Shown here piece by piece: positions 34,955-43,461 of a stretch of DNA of 64,000 bases; the stretch's first letter is position 1; the number at the start of each line of letters is the position of its first letter. Made by a program: the position numbers and the translations under genes. Below the pieces are notes generated by a model. The model made no database searches and was not told where the DNA came from. It saw only the letters and a program-made list of their open reading frames with translations. Source of the DNA: UBA1479 sp040216635 (GTDB taxonomy: Bacteria > Pseudomonadota > Alphaproteobacteria > Rhodospirillales > Casp-alpha2); assembly GCA_040216635.1 (NCBI GenBank), contig JAVJOU010000016.1, positions 1 to 64,000 of the forward strand. Reading direction: 5' to 3'.

Positions 34955-36676
34955 ATGGCCAAAACGTTCGATAAATCCAAACTGCCGTCGCGCTACACCA
35001 GCGTCGGCCCGGAAAGCGCGCCGCACCGGTCCTATTACTATGCCATGGGCATGACCGAGGAAGAGATCGCGCAGCCCTTCGTCGGCGTCGCGACCTGCTG
35101 GAACGAAGCAGCACCCTGCAACATCGCCCTGTCCCGACAGGCCCAGGCCGTGAAGACCGGCGTCAAGGAAGCCTTCGGAACGCCCCGCGAATTCACCACC
35201 ATCACCGTGACCGACGGCATCGCCATGGGCCACCAGGGCATGAAGTCGTCCCTGGCGTCGCGCGACACCATCGCCGACTCGGTCGAGCTGACCATGCGCG
35301 GCCATTGCTACGACGCCATGGTCTGCCTGGCCGGTTGCGACAAGTCCCTGCCCGGCATGATGATGGTGCAGCTGCGCCTGAACGTGCCCAGCGTGTTCAT
35401 GTACGGCGGCTCGATCCTGCCCGGCAAGTTCAAGGGCAAGGACGTGACCGTGATCGACGTGTTCGAAGGCGTCGGCGCCAATGCGTCCGGCACCATGAGC
35501 GACGACGACCTGCACGAACTGGAATGCGTGGCCTGTCCGTCGGCTGGGTCCTGCGGCGGGCAGTTCACGGCCAACACCATGGCCTGCGTATCCGAAGCCA
35601 TCGGCCTGGCCCTGCCCGGCTCTGCCGGTGCCCCGGCGCCGTACGAAACGCGCGACGAATATGCCGCCGCCTCGGGCCGTGCGGTCATGGACCTGATCGA
35701 AAAGAACCTGCGCCCGCGCGACATCGTGACCCGCAAATCGTTCGAAAATGCGGCCCGCATCGTTGCCGCATCGGGCGGGTCGACCAACGCCGGGCTGCAC
35801 CTGCCGGCCATGGCCCATGAATGCGGCATCGACTTCTCGCTGGAAGACGTCTGCGAGATCTTCAAATCCACGCCTTATATCGCCGACCTGAAGCCGGGCG
35901 GCAAATACGTGGCCAAGGACATGTACGACATCGGCGGCGTGCCGGTGCTGATGAAGGCCTTGTTGGACGGCGGCTATCTGCACGGCGACTGCATGACCGT
36001 GACCGGCAAGACCATCGCCGAGAACCTGGCCGACGTGGAATTCCCCACGGACCAGGACGTGATCTATCCGGTCTCCAACCCGATCACGCCGACCGGCGGG
36101 GTGGTCGGCCTCAAGGGTTCGCTCGCGCCCGAAGGCGCCATCGTCAAGGTCGCAGGCCTGGAAAAGCTGACCTTCACCGGCACGGCGCGCTGCTTCGATT
36201 GCGAGGAAGACGCCCTGCAGGCCGTGCTCAAGCAACAGGTCAAGGAAGGTGAGGTCGTGATCATCCGCTACGAAGGGCCCAAGGGCGGACCCGGCATGCG
36301 GGAAATGCTGTCCACCACCTCGGCGATCTATGGCCAGGGCCTGGGCGACAAGGTGGCGTTGATCACCGACGGCCGGTTCTCGGGCGCGACGCGCGGCTTC
36401 TGCATCGGTCATGTCGGGCCGGAAGCCGCCGTGGGCGGACCGATCGGTCTGCTGAAAGACGGCGACGTCATTCATATCGACGCCAACAAGGGCACCCTGG
36501 ACGTCGAATTGTCCGAAGATGAATTGGACGCCCGCCGCAAGGAATGGAAGCCCCGCAAACACGACTATCAGTCGGGTGTGCTTTGGAAGTATGCTCAACT
36601 TGTGGGTCCGGCCTGTGACGGTGCAGTGACACATCCGGGGGCCAAGGAAGAAACCCACGTTTACGCCGATATCTAA
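34955..36676 (+). CDS. ilvD: Dihydroxy-acid dehydratase (IlvD/Edd family)
   Basis: 573 residues. Cluster-binding cysteines lie in GVATCWNEAAPCNIAL, CLAGCDKSLPGMMM and CPSAGSCGGQFTANTM; the C-terminal ALITDGRFSGATRGFCIGHV is the family signature. The protein dehydrates dihydroxy acids in valine/isoleucine synthesis, but family members also act on sugar acids, so a catabolic role is possible in this neighbourhood. Ribosome site AGGGAGAG precedes the ATG. Confidence 0.92.
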   Translation: MAKTFDKSKLPSRYTSVGPESAPHRSYYYAMGMTEEEIAQPFVGVATCWNEAAPCNIALSRQAQAVKTGVKEAFGTPREFTTITVTDGIAMGHQGMKSSLASRDTIADSVELTMRGHCYDAMVCLAGCDKSLPGMMMVQLRLNVPSVFMYGGSILPGKFKGKDVTVIDVFEGVGANASGTMSDDDLHELECVACPSAGSCGGQFTANTMACVSEAIGLALPGSAGAPAPYETRDEYAAASGRAVMDLIEKNLRPRDIVTRKSFENAARIVAASGGSTNAGLHLPAMAHECGIDFSLEDVCEIFKSTPYIADLKPGGKYVAKDMYDIGGVPVLMKALLDGGYLHGDCMTVTGKTIAENLADVEFPTDQDVIYPVSNPITPTGGVVGLKGSLAPEGAIVKVAGLEKLTFTGTARCFDCEEDALQAVLKQQVKEGEVVIIRYEGPKGGPGMREMLSTTSAIYGQGLGDKVALITDGRFSGATRGFCIGHVGPEAAVGGPIGLLKDGDVIHIDANKGTLDVELSEDELDARRKEWKPRKHDYQSGVLWKYAQLVGPACDGAVTHPGAKEETHVYADI

Positions 36677-36735
36677 CGGCCGCACTTACGTCGGCCGGGA
36701 TGCCGGCGGGGTGTGAAACAAACGGGGAAACGGCC

Positions 36736-37038
36736 ATGGCCGAGTCCATTGGACTGAACAGGCGCGAACACGAACGCCGCGACTCGGGCTTTCAGGCCCG
36801 TGTCACCGTGGGCGACGCCACCACCAAATGCACGATAGAGGATATTTCCCCGGGCGGGGCGCAGATCATCGCCTCCATGGAACTGTCCAAAGGCCGGCAT
36901 CTGACCCTCAACCTGGGCGGGTTCGGCGACATCACGGCGACCGTCGCCTGGTGCCGCAAGGGCCGCCTGGGCCTGAAGTTCGAAGCCGATCCCGAAGTTC
37001 TGGCCGAACTGGTCATGTCCCTCGCCATGCAGGCGTGA
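36736..37038 (+). CDS. PilZ-domain protein (putative c-di-GMP binder)
   Basis: 100 residues from ATG 36736. The PilZ motif RxxxR is in NRREHERRDSG and the second motif is IEDISPGGAQI ([D/N]xSxxG); the rest is a single beta-barrel (LTLNLGGFGDITATVAW). No partner domain is attached. It may relay c-di-GMP to motility or envelope functions. It is 60 bases after ilvD, and the composite repeat follows its stop. Confidence 0.85.
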   Translation: MAESIGLNRREHERRDSGFQARVTVGDATTKCTIEDISPGGAQIIASMELSKGRHLTLNLGGFGDITATVAWCRKGRLGLKFEADPEVLAELVMSLAMQA

Positions 37039-37054
37039 TTTCAAGAACAACTTG

Positions 37055-37243
37055 AACCACAGAGGCGGTGAGGCGGTGAGAAGAAGGCGTCGGTTGGACT
37101 GCTGCTTTCCAAATCGTCATGCCCGGACTTGATTCGGGCATCCACCCGTTTCACTCTCGGCAATAGATCAAGACATGGATGGCCGGGTCGAGCCCGGCCA
37201 TGACAAGCTGAAATCTTCTCACTGCCTCACCGCCTCTGTGGTT
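37055..37243. repeat. Composite inverted-repeat element upstream of the class V aminotransferase
   Basis: The outer arms (37055-37084 and 37214-37243) are 30 bp, inverted, with 29 matches; they begin AACCACAGAGGCGGTGAGGC. Inside are two REP-like hairpins: TGCCCG/CGGGCA (37120-37140) and ATGGCCGGG/CCCGGCCAT (37179-37201). The right arm ends 12 bases before the aminotransferase start. Confidence 0.8.
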
Positions 37244-37254
37244 AAACTTCCCTC

Positions 37255-38514
37255 ATGACCGACACGCCCCTCGACCTGCCCTTCGTGCGCGCCCAATTCC
37301 CCGATGCCTGCTGGGCTCCTGACGATTCCGGGGGCGGCTGGGCATTCTTTGAAAACGCGGGCGGGTCCTACGTACTCGACGCCGTCATCACGCGCATGAC
37401 GGACTACATGCGCGAATCCCAAGTCCAACCCCAAGCCCCCTATCCCAAATCGCAGTTGGCGGCCGGGCGCATGGCCGAAGGTCACGGCATGATGGCCGAA
37501 ATGATCGGCGCGGCCCCGGAAAACGTGGTGATCGGGCCATCGACCTCGATCAACGTCTATATCCTGGCGCAGGCCCTGCGCCCCCTGTGGACTGCCGGGG
37601 ACGAGGTCATCGTCGCGACCCTGAACCATGAAGCCAATTCCTCGCCCTGGCGACGGTTAACTGAATTTGGATTAATAATTAAAGAATGGCCCGTTGACGC
37701 GCAAACAGGCGCTCTGCGCACGGATCTGCTGGATGACATCCTGACGGACCGCACCCGTCTGGTCGCCTTTCCCCATGTCTCCAACATCACGGGCGATATC
37801 AATGACGTGGCCGCGATCACCAAGCAGGTGCACGCGGCGGGGGCCATAGTCTGTGTCGACGGCGTGGCCTACGCGCCGCACCGGGCCGTGGACGTCATGG
37901 CCTGGGACGTCGATTTCTACCTTTACAGTTTCTACAAGGTCATGGGACCGCATATCGGCTGCCTGTACGGCAAGACGGAACGCCTGTTGGAAGCGCGCGG
38001 TCAGGGGCATTTGTTCTTTGCCGAAGATGACATCCAACACAAGCTCAACCCCGCCGGCCCCAATCATGAGACCATCGCGGCACTGGCCGGGATCGGCGAT
38101 TACGTCGATGCCCTGGCCGCCCATCACCTGGATGCCCCGACCAATGACCGCCACGGACGCACCAAGCAGGTCTTCGATCTGATCGCGGCGCATGAGGAAA
38201 CCCTCGCCCGATGCTTCCTCGACGCGGCCCTGAACATCCCGGGACTGCGCCTGCTCGGCCGCCACTCGGCCAAGGCCCAGAATCGCGCCCCCACGTTCTC
38301 CTTCACCATCGACGGCAAACCCTCCACCGAAGTCGTGAAGGCTTTGACGGCGCAGAACATCGCCTGCTGGAACGGCGATTTCTACGCGCCCCGCCTGCTC
38401 GAAGCCGTCGGAGTCACCGACACCACGGACGGCGTCGTCCGCACGTCCATGGCGCATTACAATACGGTGGCGGAGGTTGAGCGGTTGGTGGGGGCGCTGG
38501 ATCGGATAACTTAA
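37255..38514 (+). CDS. Class V aminotransferase / cysteine-desulfurase-like protein
   Basis: 419 residues. PLP-fold landmarks: FENAGGSYVLDAVI, ATLNHEANSSPW (aromatic/His region), VDGVAYAPHRAVDVMAW (cofactor Asp) and the Schiff-base Lys in YSFYKVMGPHIGCLYG. It resembles the cysteine-desulfurase-like group rather than IscS or SufS. No clear Shine-Dalgarno precedes the ATG, because the composite repeat ends there. The gene is bracketed by related composite repeats at 37055-37243 and 38523-38679. Confidence 0.85.
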   Translation: MTDTPLDLPFVRAQFPDACWAPDDSGGGWAFFENAGGSYVLDAVITRMTDYMRESQVQPQAPYPKSQLAAGRMAEGHGMMAEMIGAAPENVVIGPSTSINVYILAQALRPLWTAGDEVIVATLNHEANSSPWRRLTEFGLIIKEWPVDAQTGALRTDLLDDILTDRTRLVAFPHVSNITGDINDVAAITKQVHAAGAIVCVDGVAYAPHRAVDVMAWDVDFYLYSFYKVMGPHIGCLYGKTERLLEARGQGHLFFAEDDIQHKLNPAGPNHETIAALAGIGDYVDALAAHHLDAPTNDRHGRTKQVFDLIAAHEETLARCFLDAALNIPGLRLLGRHSAKAQNRAPTFSFTIDGKPSTEVVKALTAQNIACWNGDFYAPRLLEAVGVTDTTDGVVRTSMAHYNTVAEVERLVGALDRIT

Positions 38515-38522
38515 GAAAGTAG

Positions 38523-38679
38523 ACCACTGAGATAGTGAGAGTGCATCCGTTTCCGTCATGGCCGGGCCCGCCCCAGCCATCCAGATCCAATGCCGCTCAC
38601 CGTCACAAAAAGACATGGATGCCCGGATCAAGTCCGGGCATGACAAAATGCCTTCACACAGCCTCTGTGTCTCAGTGGT
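38523..38679. repeat. Composite inverted-repeat element downstream of the class V aminotransferase
   Basis: The arms ACCACTGAGA (38523-38532) and TCTCAGTGGT (38670-38679) are exact inverted copies. Inside, a CGTCATGGCCGGG unit (38554 on) and a GATGCCCGG..CCGGGCATGAC unit (38618-38645) match those of the element at 37055. It shares an architecture with that element, with diverged arms. Confidence 0.7.
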
Positions 38680-38688
38680 GATTTACTT

Positions 38689-39264
38689 TTAACTCGGCAC
38701 CGGCGGTGTCGTGGGTACGGCCGCATGCAGGCTATCGACGTCCTTGCGGATTTTCTTGAGCTTCTTCTCGAGCATCTTTTCCTCTTTCTCGAGCGCGCGC
38801 TCCAGGCCCTTGATGCGCTTGTTGAGCGCTTCGATATTGGCGAGGCGTTCGATGCGCAACTGCGCGTCCTTTTTGCGTTTCCATTTGCGGAACCGCCATT
38901 CGCCGACGCAGAGCAACAGCAGCAGCCCCGCCCCGCCGCAAACCAGCGCACCCACCAGATAGGCCGTTTTGTGCAGGCTGACGGCCGTGCCCCAGAAACC
39001 GATGGTCGTAAGACACGCCGCCGTCATGAACAACAGGCGCCGGGTCACCGGATCGTCCTTCTGGACCTCATTTTGGGCGGCCGCGACGGCGATGGCGATC
39101 TCGGCCTTGGCCATGGCCTGCCATTGCTTGAAGGACATGCCCTCGTCGATGGTGCGGCCCTCGCGGATGAACTGCTCCAGGCGCATCATGATGTATTCCG
39201 CGCGCTGTTCCGGCGTCGGGTTGAGGGGCAGTTCAGGGTCCTGAAATTCGGTCGTCATCGTCAT
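38689..39264 (-). CDS. Hypothetical membrane protein with C-terminal coiled coil
   Basis: 191 residues from ATG 39264, six bases after GGAG. Residues about 60-120 hold two hydrophobic segments (LFMTAACLTTIGFWGTAV and AYLVGALVCGGAGLLLLLC). A basic patch follows, then a long charged coiled coil (IEALNKRIKGLERALEKEEK region) to the end. I do not recognise the family. The topology suggests a small inner-membrane protein with a cytoplasmic coiled-coil tail. It is downstream of mscS on the same strand. Confidence 0.65.
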   Translation of the reverse strand: MTMTTEFQDPELPLNPTPEQRAEYIMMRLEQFIREGRTIDEGMSFKQWQAMAKAEIAIAVAAAQNEVQKDDPVTRRLLFMTAACLTTIGFWGTAVSLHKTAYLVGALVCGGAGLLLLLCVGEWRFRKWKRKKDAQLRIERLANIEALNKRIKGLERALEKEEKMLEKKLKKIRKDVDSLHAAVPTTPPVPS

Positions 39265-39356
39265 ACGTCTCCGACCCTGAGGGTAGAGCAGCATGTTTAA
39301 CGGGCGGTTACCGAGGGGGCGTCAATGTCCCCCGTTTAACCGGGCTTAGAAGGCGA

Positions 39357-40235
39357 TCAGGCCGTGTCCGGTTTTGCCGTATCCGTCACCTGATGCATAT
39401 AGACATCCTGCTGCGGGAACGGAATGGTGAAGCCCGCGTCTTCGAGCCCCAATTTCACCGTCTTGCGCAAATCAAACAGGGTCGGCCAATAATCGCCGAC
39501 ATTGACCCAGGCGCGCATGTTGATGTCGACGGAGCTTGCCGCCATGGCCCAGGTCATGACCTCGGGGGCCGGGTCCTTCAAGATACGCGCGTCCGCGTCC
39601 AGCATGCCTTTCAGCAGTTCCATGGCCTTGGGCAGATCGTCGTCGTATGAGATCGAGGCGACGAAATCGATGCGCCGCGTCGGGTTGCGCGAAAAATTGG
39701 TGATCGCCGCCCCGAAGATCGAGGAATTGGGCAGGGATTTGAAGATGCCGTCAGGTGTTTTCAATTCCGTGGTGAACAGGCTGATTTCCACCACCGTGCC
39801 GGACTGTCCCCCCGCGTCGATGAAGTCACCCGCCTTGAACGGGCGCAGGATCAGCAGCATCACGCCCGCCGCCACGTTCTGCAGGGTGCCCTGCAGGGCC
39901 AGACCGATGGCCAAGCCGGCAGCACCCAGAACCGCGATGATCGAGGTCGTCTGAACACCGAACTGGTTGAGAACCGCGACCAGAACGAAGGCCAGGATGG
40001 TATAGCGCACCATCGAGGACAGGAAGGGCGTCAGGGTGTTGTCGATCGATTTGACCTTGTCGAGCGCCTTGGTCACGGCCCGCTTGGCCCAGCCGGCGAC
40101 CCACCACCCCAATATCAGGATGACGACGGCGCCGATCACGCTCATGCCGTATTCCGTGCCCACGTCGACCATGGTGTTGATGACCGCCTCGACGGTCTTC
40201 TGGGCTTCGACCATCTGACTTCCGGCTTTATCCAT
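39357..40235 (-). CDS. mscS: Small-conductance mechanosensitive channel (MscS)
   Basis: 292 residues with three membrane helices. The pore helix is GAAGLAIGLALQGTLQNVAAG, written here in part (LAIGLALQGTLQNVAAG), and LRPFKAGDFIDAGGQSGTV opens the beta domain, followed by PNSSIFGAAITNFSRNPTRR. This is the canonical MscS family for release of osmolytes under hypo-osmotic shock. It lies downstream of the candidate structured RNA in the valS 3' region. Confidence 0.93.
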   Translation of the reverse strand: MDKAGSQMVEAQKTVEAVINTMVDVGTEYGMSVIGAVVILILGWWVAGWAKRAVTKALDKVKSIDNTLTPFLSSMVRYTILAFVLVAVLNQFGVQTTSIIAVLGAAGLAIGLALQGTLQNVAAGVMLLILRPFKAGDFIDAGGQSGTVVEISLFTTELKTPDGIFKSLPNSSIFGAAITNFSRNPTRRIDFVASISYDDDLPKAMELLKGMLDADARILKDPAPEVMTWAMAASSVDINMRAWVNVGDYWPTLFDLRKTVKLGLEDAGFTIPFPQQDVYMHQVTDTAKPDTA

Positions 40236-40395
40236 GCTGCGCCTCTTCTGCCTGTGCCCCCATCCCCGGGGATGTGACGGGGATTATGTGGGCTCTTGCA
40301 AAAGCCGACAAGGTCAATTGGGCTGAAATAATTGGGGAAAAGCATCACTCGGCGCCCTGCCGATGTCGCTCAACCAGACGGCATGGGCGCACGTA

Positions 40396-40434
40396 AAAGC
40401 CCCGCCGGTTTTAAGGGCGGGGCTTTCCTTTTTC
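40396..40434. terminator. Strong intrinsic terminator
   Basis: An 11-bp stem AAAGCCCCGCC / GGCGGGGCTTT (40396-40406 with 40416-40426). T-rich runs lie on both sides (CCTTTTT on plus, TTTT on minus), so it can act in both directions; here it probably ends transcripts coming from valS. Confidence 0.85.
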
Positions 40435-40640
40435 AATTGCGGGACCGGCGTCGCCTCCGATCCCACCCGATGATCACCGGGTAAATGGGGTATGGGTCGA
40501 TATGTCGGTCGTCTGCGTCGGTGGTTCCAACTTTGTAACCTCCTTAGCCTTGGTTGCCGGAAAGGCTAGCGGAGACCGCCCCTGTCACACCAGACCCTGA
40601 AAGTTCCTATTCGGACCTTTCGGATAGGAGTAAAGGATCA
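40396..40640 (-). ncRNA. Candidate structured RNA in the valS 3' region, 23S P-loop-like
   Basis: Read on the minus strand from about 20 bases after the valS stop. A first hairpin (40604-40632, CCTATCCG..CGAATAGG type) is followed by GUCUGGUG, then GAC-AGGGGCG-GUC (40586-40574), which matches E. coli 23S helix 80 (GAC-UGGGGCG-GUC) but for one loop base. CUCC and GGAG then enclose a 7-bp stem UAGCCUU/AAGGCUA, mimicking helix 81. AAGGAGG directly follows the stem. The element ends in the terminator at 40434-40396. It is not long enough or continuous enough to be an rRNA fragment. Function unknown. Confidence 0.4.
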
Positions 40641-40659
40641 ACGTCAATCATCTTGACCG

Positions 40660-43332
40660 TTAGCCAACGGACGCCAGCCGCTTGACCGCTTCATCCAGGC
40701 GCGCACGGGCGGCATGGGCTTCGGTGAGCTTTTCGCGCTCTCCTTCCACCACCTCGGCCGGCGCGTTGGCGACGAACTTCTCGTTGCCCAGTTTCTTTTC
40801 AAAGCGGGAGATTTCCGCGTCCTGCTTGGCGATTTCCTTTTCCAGGCGCGCCTTTTCCGCGTCCAGATCAATGGCATCGGCGATCGGCAGAATGATCGTG
40901 GCCTCGTCCAGCACGTCCTGCACGGCGCCCTTGGGCACCTCGCCCGTCAGCACGCCGGCATCGGACAGCCCCGCCAGACGCAGGATCAGATCGCGATGGG
41001 TGGCCAGCGCCGACTGCGCATCCGGGCCCGCGTCCTTCAATTGCATGGGAATTTTCGCCTTGGGCGGCACGTTCATTTCAGCACGCACGGCGCGGATCTG
41101 CGAGATCAGGCGCACGACCCAGTCCATTTCGGCGTTGACCTTGGCGTCGATCAGGGCCGCATCGTATTCCGGCCAGGCCGCATTGATCAGCGGCGTCGCC
41201 CGGTCGGCCCGGGTTTGCCACAGTTCTTCGGTGATGAACGGCATGATCGGATGCAGCAGGGTAACGATCTGGTCCAGCACCCAGGCCGCGGTCGCCCGGG
41301 TTTCCGCCTTGGCGGCCGCGTCCTCGCCGGAAAACACGGGCTTGGCGAATTCCAGGTACCAGTCGCAGAAGGTGTTCCAGGTAAAGGAATAAAGGGCGGA
41401 CGCCGCATCGTTGAAGCGATAGACGTCCAGAGCGCCACGCATGGCCGCATCGGCCTCGGCGACCTTACCGACGATCCATCTATTCAAGGTTAAGTTAACT
41501 GAATTCGGATTAAAGGTAGCATCAACCCGGCATTCATTCATGTCGCAGAACCGAGCCGCGTTCCAGATTTTGGTGCAGAAGTTGCGGTATCCTTCGACCC
41601 GGCTTTCCGACATCTTCACGTCGCGCCCCTGGGCGGCGAAGGCCGTCAAGGTAAAACGCAGGGCGTCGGCACCGAACTTATCGATCAGGTCCAGGGGATC
41701 GATCACGTTGCCCTTGGACTTGGACATCTTCTGCCCATTCTCATCCCGCACCAGGGCATGGATATAGACCGTGTGGAACGGGACTTCGTCCATGAAGTGG
41801 ATGCCCATCATCATCATGCGGGCGACCCAGAAGAAGATGATGTCGAAACCGGTAACCAGCACGTCCGTGGGATAGTGGCGGTCCAGTTCCGGGGTCCGGT
41901 CGGGCCAGCCCAGGGTCGAAAACGGCCATAAGGCCGAGGAAAACCAGGTGTCGAGCACATCCGGGTCGCGGGTCAGTTCGACCGGTTTACCGTAGTGGGC
42001 TTCGGCGGCGGCCTGGGCTTCTTCCTCGCTCAGTTCGACGAACACTTCCCCGTCGGGGCCGAACCAGGCCGGAATCTGATGGCCCCACCACAGCTGGCGC
42101 GACACGCACCAGGGCTGGATGTTGCGCATCCATTCGAAATAGGTGTTTTCCCAGGTCTTGGGCACGAACTGGGTCTTGCCGTCCTCGACCGCCTTGATGG
42201 CCGGTGCGGCCAGCGTCTTGGCGTCGACAAACCATTGATCCATCAGCCAGGGCTCGATCACCACGCCCGACCGGTCGCCGTGGGGCACGGTCATGGCGTT
42301 GTCTTCGACCCGGTCCAGCAGGCCCAGGCCTTCCATTTCGGCCAGGATGGCGTCGCGTGCCTTGAACCGCTCCATGCCCCGGTATTTTTCGGGCACGGCT
42401 TCGTTCAAATGGGCGTTCTCATCCAAAATGTTGATGACGTCCAGACCGGCCCGCTTGCCGACCTCGAAATCGTTGAAATCGTGGCCCGGGGTGATCTTGA
42501 CCGCGCCTGATCCCTTTTCCGGGTCGGCGTAATGGTCCGCCACGATGGGAATGCGCCGGCCGACGATCGGCAGCACCACGTGTTGGCCGATCAGATCCGT
42601 ATAGCGTTCGTCCTCGGGATGCACGGCAACGCCCGTATCGCCCAGCATGGTTTCCGGGCGGGTCGTGCCGACGGTGATGAACTCGCCTTCGCGGCCTTCG
42701 ACCGGGTACTTGAAGTACCACATCTTGCCCTTGGTCTCGCGCTGTTCGACTTCCAGGTCGGAAATCGCCGTGTGTAGCTTAGGGTCCCAGTTGACCAGCC
42801 GCTTGTCGCGGTAGATCAGACCTTTCTTGTGCAGCTCGACAAAGACCTTAACGACCGCCTTGGACAGGCCGTCATCCATGGTGAAACGTTCGCGCGACCA
42901 ATCACACGAGGCGCCCAGGCGGCGCAATTGTTTGGTGATGGTGCCGCCGCTTTCGGCTTTCCAGTCCCACACCCGCTCGACGAACTTGTCGCGTCCCAGG
43001 TCCGTGCGCTTGACGCCCTCGGCTTCCAGCATGCGTTCGACCACCATCTGGGTCGCGATACCGGCATGGTCCGTTCCCGGCTGCCACAGAGCCTGATCAC
43101 CCCGCATGCGGCGATAGCGGATCAGAATGTCCTGCAGGGTATTGTTCAGCGCATGCCCCATGTGGAGCGAGCCCGTGACGTTGGGCGGCGGAATGACGAT
43201 GGTATAGGGCGCGCCGCCGTTCGGGGTCTCGCCGCCGCCATGTGCGGGGGCAAAGGCGCCGCTGTCTTCCCATTCCTGATATCGTCGGGTTTCCACCTCT
43301 TGGGGGTGGTAGGTCTTGTCCAGTTCGGCCAT
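40660..43332 (-). CDS. valS: Valyl-tRNA synthetase
   Basis: 890 residues from MAELDKTYHPQEVE at 43332; the frame extends upstream to 43389 without family character. Class I signatures are PPPNVTGSLHMGHALN (HIGH-type HMGH) and KMSKSKGNVIDPLDL (KMSKS). The editing domain lies between, and a C-terminal coiled coil (EKARLEKEIAKQDAEISRFE region) is present. A stretch at about 41485-41515 uses AT-rich codons unlike the rest and shares a 20-mer with the aminotransferase gene. It follows popZ, as in other alphaproteobacteria, after a terminator. Confidence 0.97.
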   Translation of the reverse strand: MAELDKTYHPQEVETRRYQEWEDSGAFAPAHGGGETPNGGAPYTIVIPPPNVTGSLHMGHALNNTLQDILIRYRRMRGDQALWQPGTDHAGIATQMVVERMLEAEGVKRTDLGRDKFVERVWDWKAESGGTITKQLRRLGASCDWSRERFTMDDGLSKAVVKVFVELHKKGLIYRDKRLVNWDPKLHTAISDLEVEQRETKGKMWYFKYPVEGREGEFITVGTTRPETMLGDTGVAVHPEDERYTDLIGQHVVLPIVGRRIPIVADHYADPEKGSGAVKITPGHDFNDFEVGKRAGLDVINILDENAHLNEAVPEKYRGMERFKARDAILAEMEGLGLLDRVEDNAMTVPHGDRSGVVIEPWLMDQWFVDAKTLAAPAIKAVEDGKTQFVPKTWENTYFEWMRNIQPWCVSRQLWWGHQIPAWFGPDGEVFVELSEEEAQAAAEAHYGKPVELTRDPDVLDTWFSSALWPFSTLGWPDRTPELDRHYPTDVLVTGFDIIFFWVARMMMMGIHFMDEVPFHTVYIHALVRDENGQKMSKSKGNVIDPLDLIDKFGADALRFTLTAFAAQGRDVKMSESRVEGYRNFCTKIWNAARFCDMNECRVDATFNPNSVNLTLNRWIVGKVAEADAAMRGALDVYRFNDAASALYSFTWNTFCDWYLEFAKPVFSGEDAAAKAETRATAAWVLDQIVTLLHPIMPFITEELWQTRADRATPLINAAWPEYDAALIDAKVNAEMDWVVRLISQIRAVRAEMNVPPKAKIPMQLKDAGPDAQSALATHRDLILRLAGLSDAGVLTGEVPKGAVQDVLDEATIILPIADAIDLDAEKARLEKEIAKQDAEISRFEKKLGNEKFVANAPAEVVEGEREKLTEAHAARARLDEAVKRLASVG

Positions 43333-43390
43333 GAAAGCGGAATCCTCGGAACGGCTGCAACAATCGGTGGGGATTGGGGGGGTATACAAC

Positions 43391-43421
43391 GAAAAACCCC
43401 GGGGAACAAAGCCCCCGGGGT
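43391..43421 (-). terminator. Intrinsic terminator after popZ
   Basis: A perfect 9-bp stem ACCCCGGGG / CCCCGGGGT (43396-43404 with 43413-43421) with a T-run on the minus strand (43396-43392). It lies between popZ and valS. Confidence 0.9.
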
Positions 43422-43461
43422 CGTCATTTCGAAACTTTTTCAGGCGATCCGGTCTAGGGGG

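Larger units (their letters stand above)
40236..40659. other. Long gene-free stretch between mscS and valS
   Basis: About 424 bases without a credible protein gene. It contains a strong intrinsic terminator (40396-40434) and, on the minus strand, several stable hairpins that I annotate as a candidate structured RNA. The remaining 40236-40395 shows nothing I can name. Confidence 0.6.

Noticed and set aside
40477..40533. An 18-codon Thr-rich frame with TTG start after AAGGAGG on the minus strand, as an attenuator leader peptide
   Set aside because: No amino-acid biosynthesis gene follows; the next gene is mscS beyond a strong terminator.
40601..40632. AGTTCCTATTC-type sequence resembling half of a recombinase (FRT-like) site
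   Set aside because: Only one half matches, the spacer is wrong, and no recombinase gene is nearby; it is better explained as an RNA hairpin.
40555..40632. Possible glycine riboswitch (CUUUCAGG...ACAGGGG on the minus strand)
   Set aside because: The CCGAAGG-type core and tandem arrangement are missing, and no glycine-related gene is downstream.
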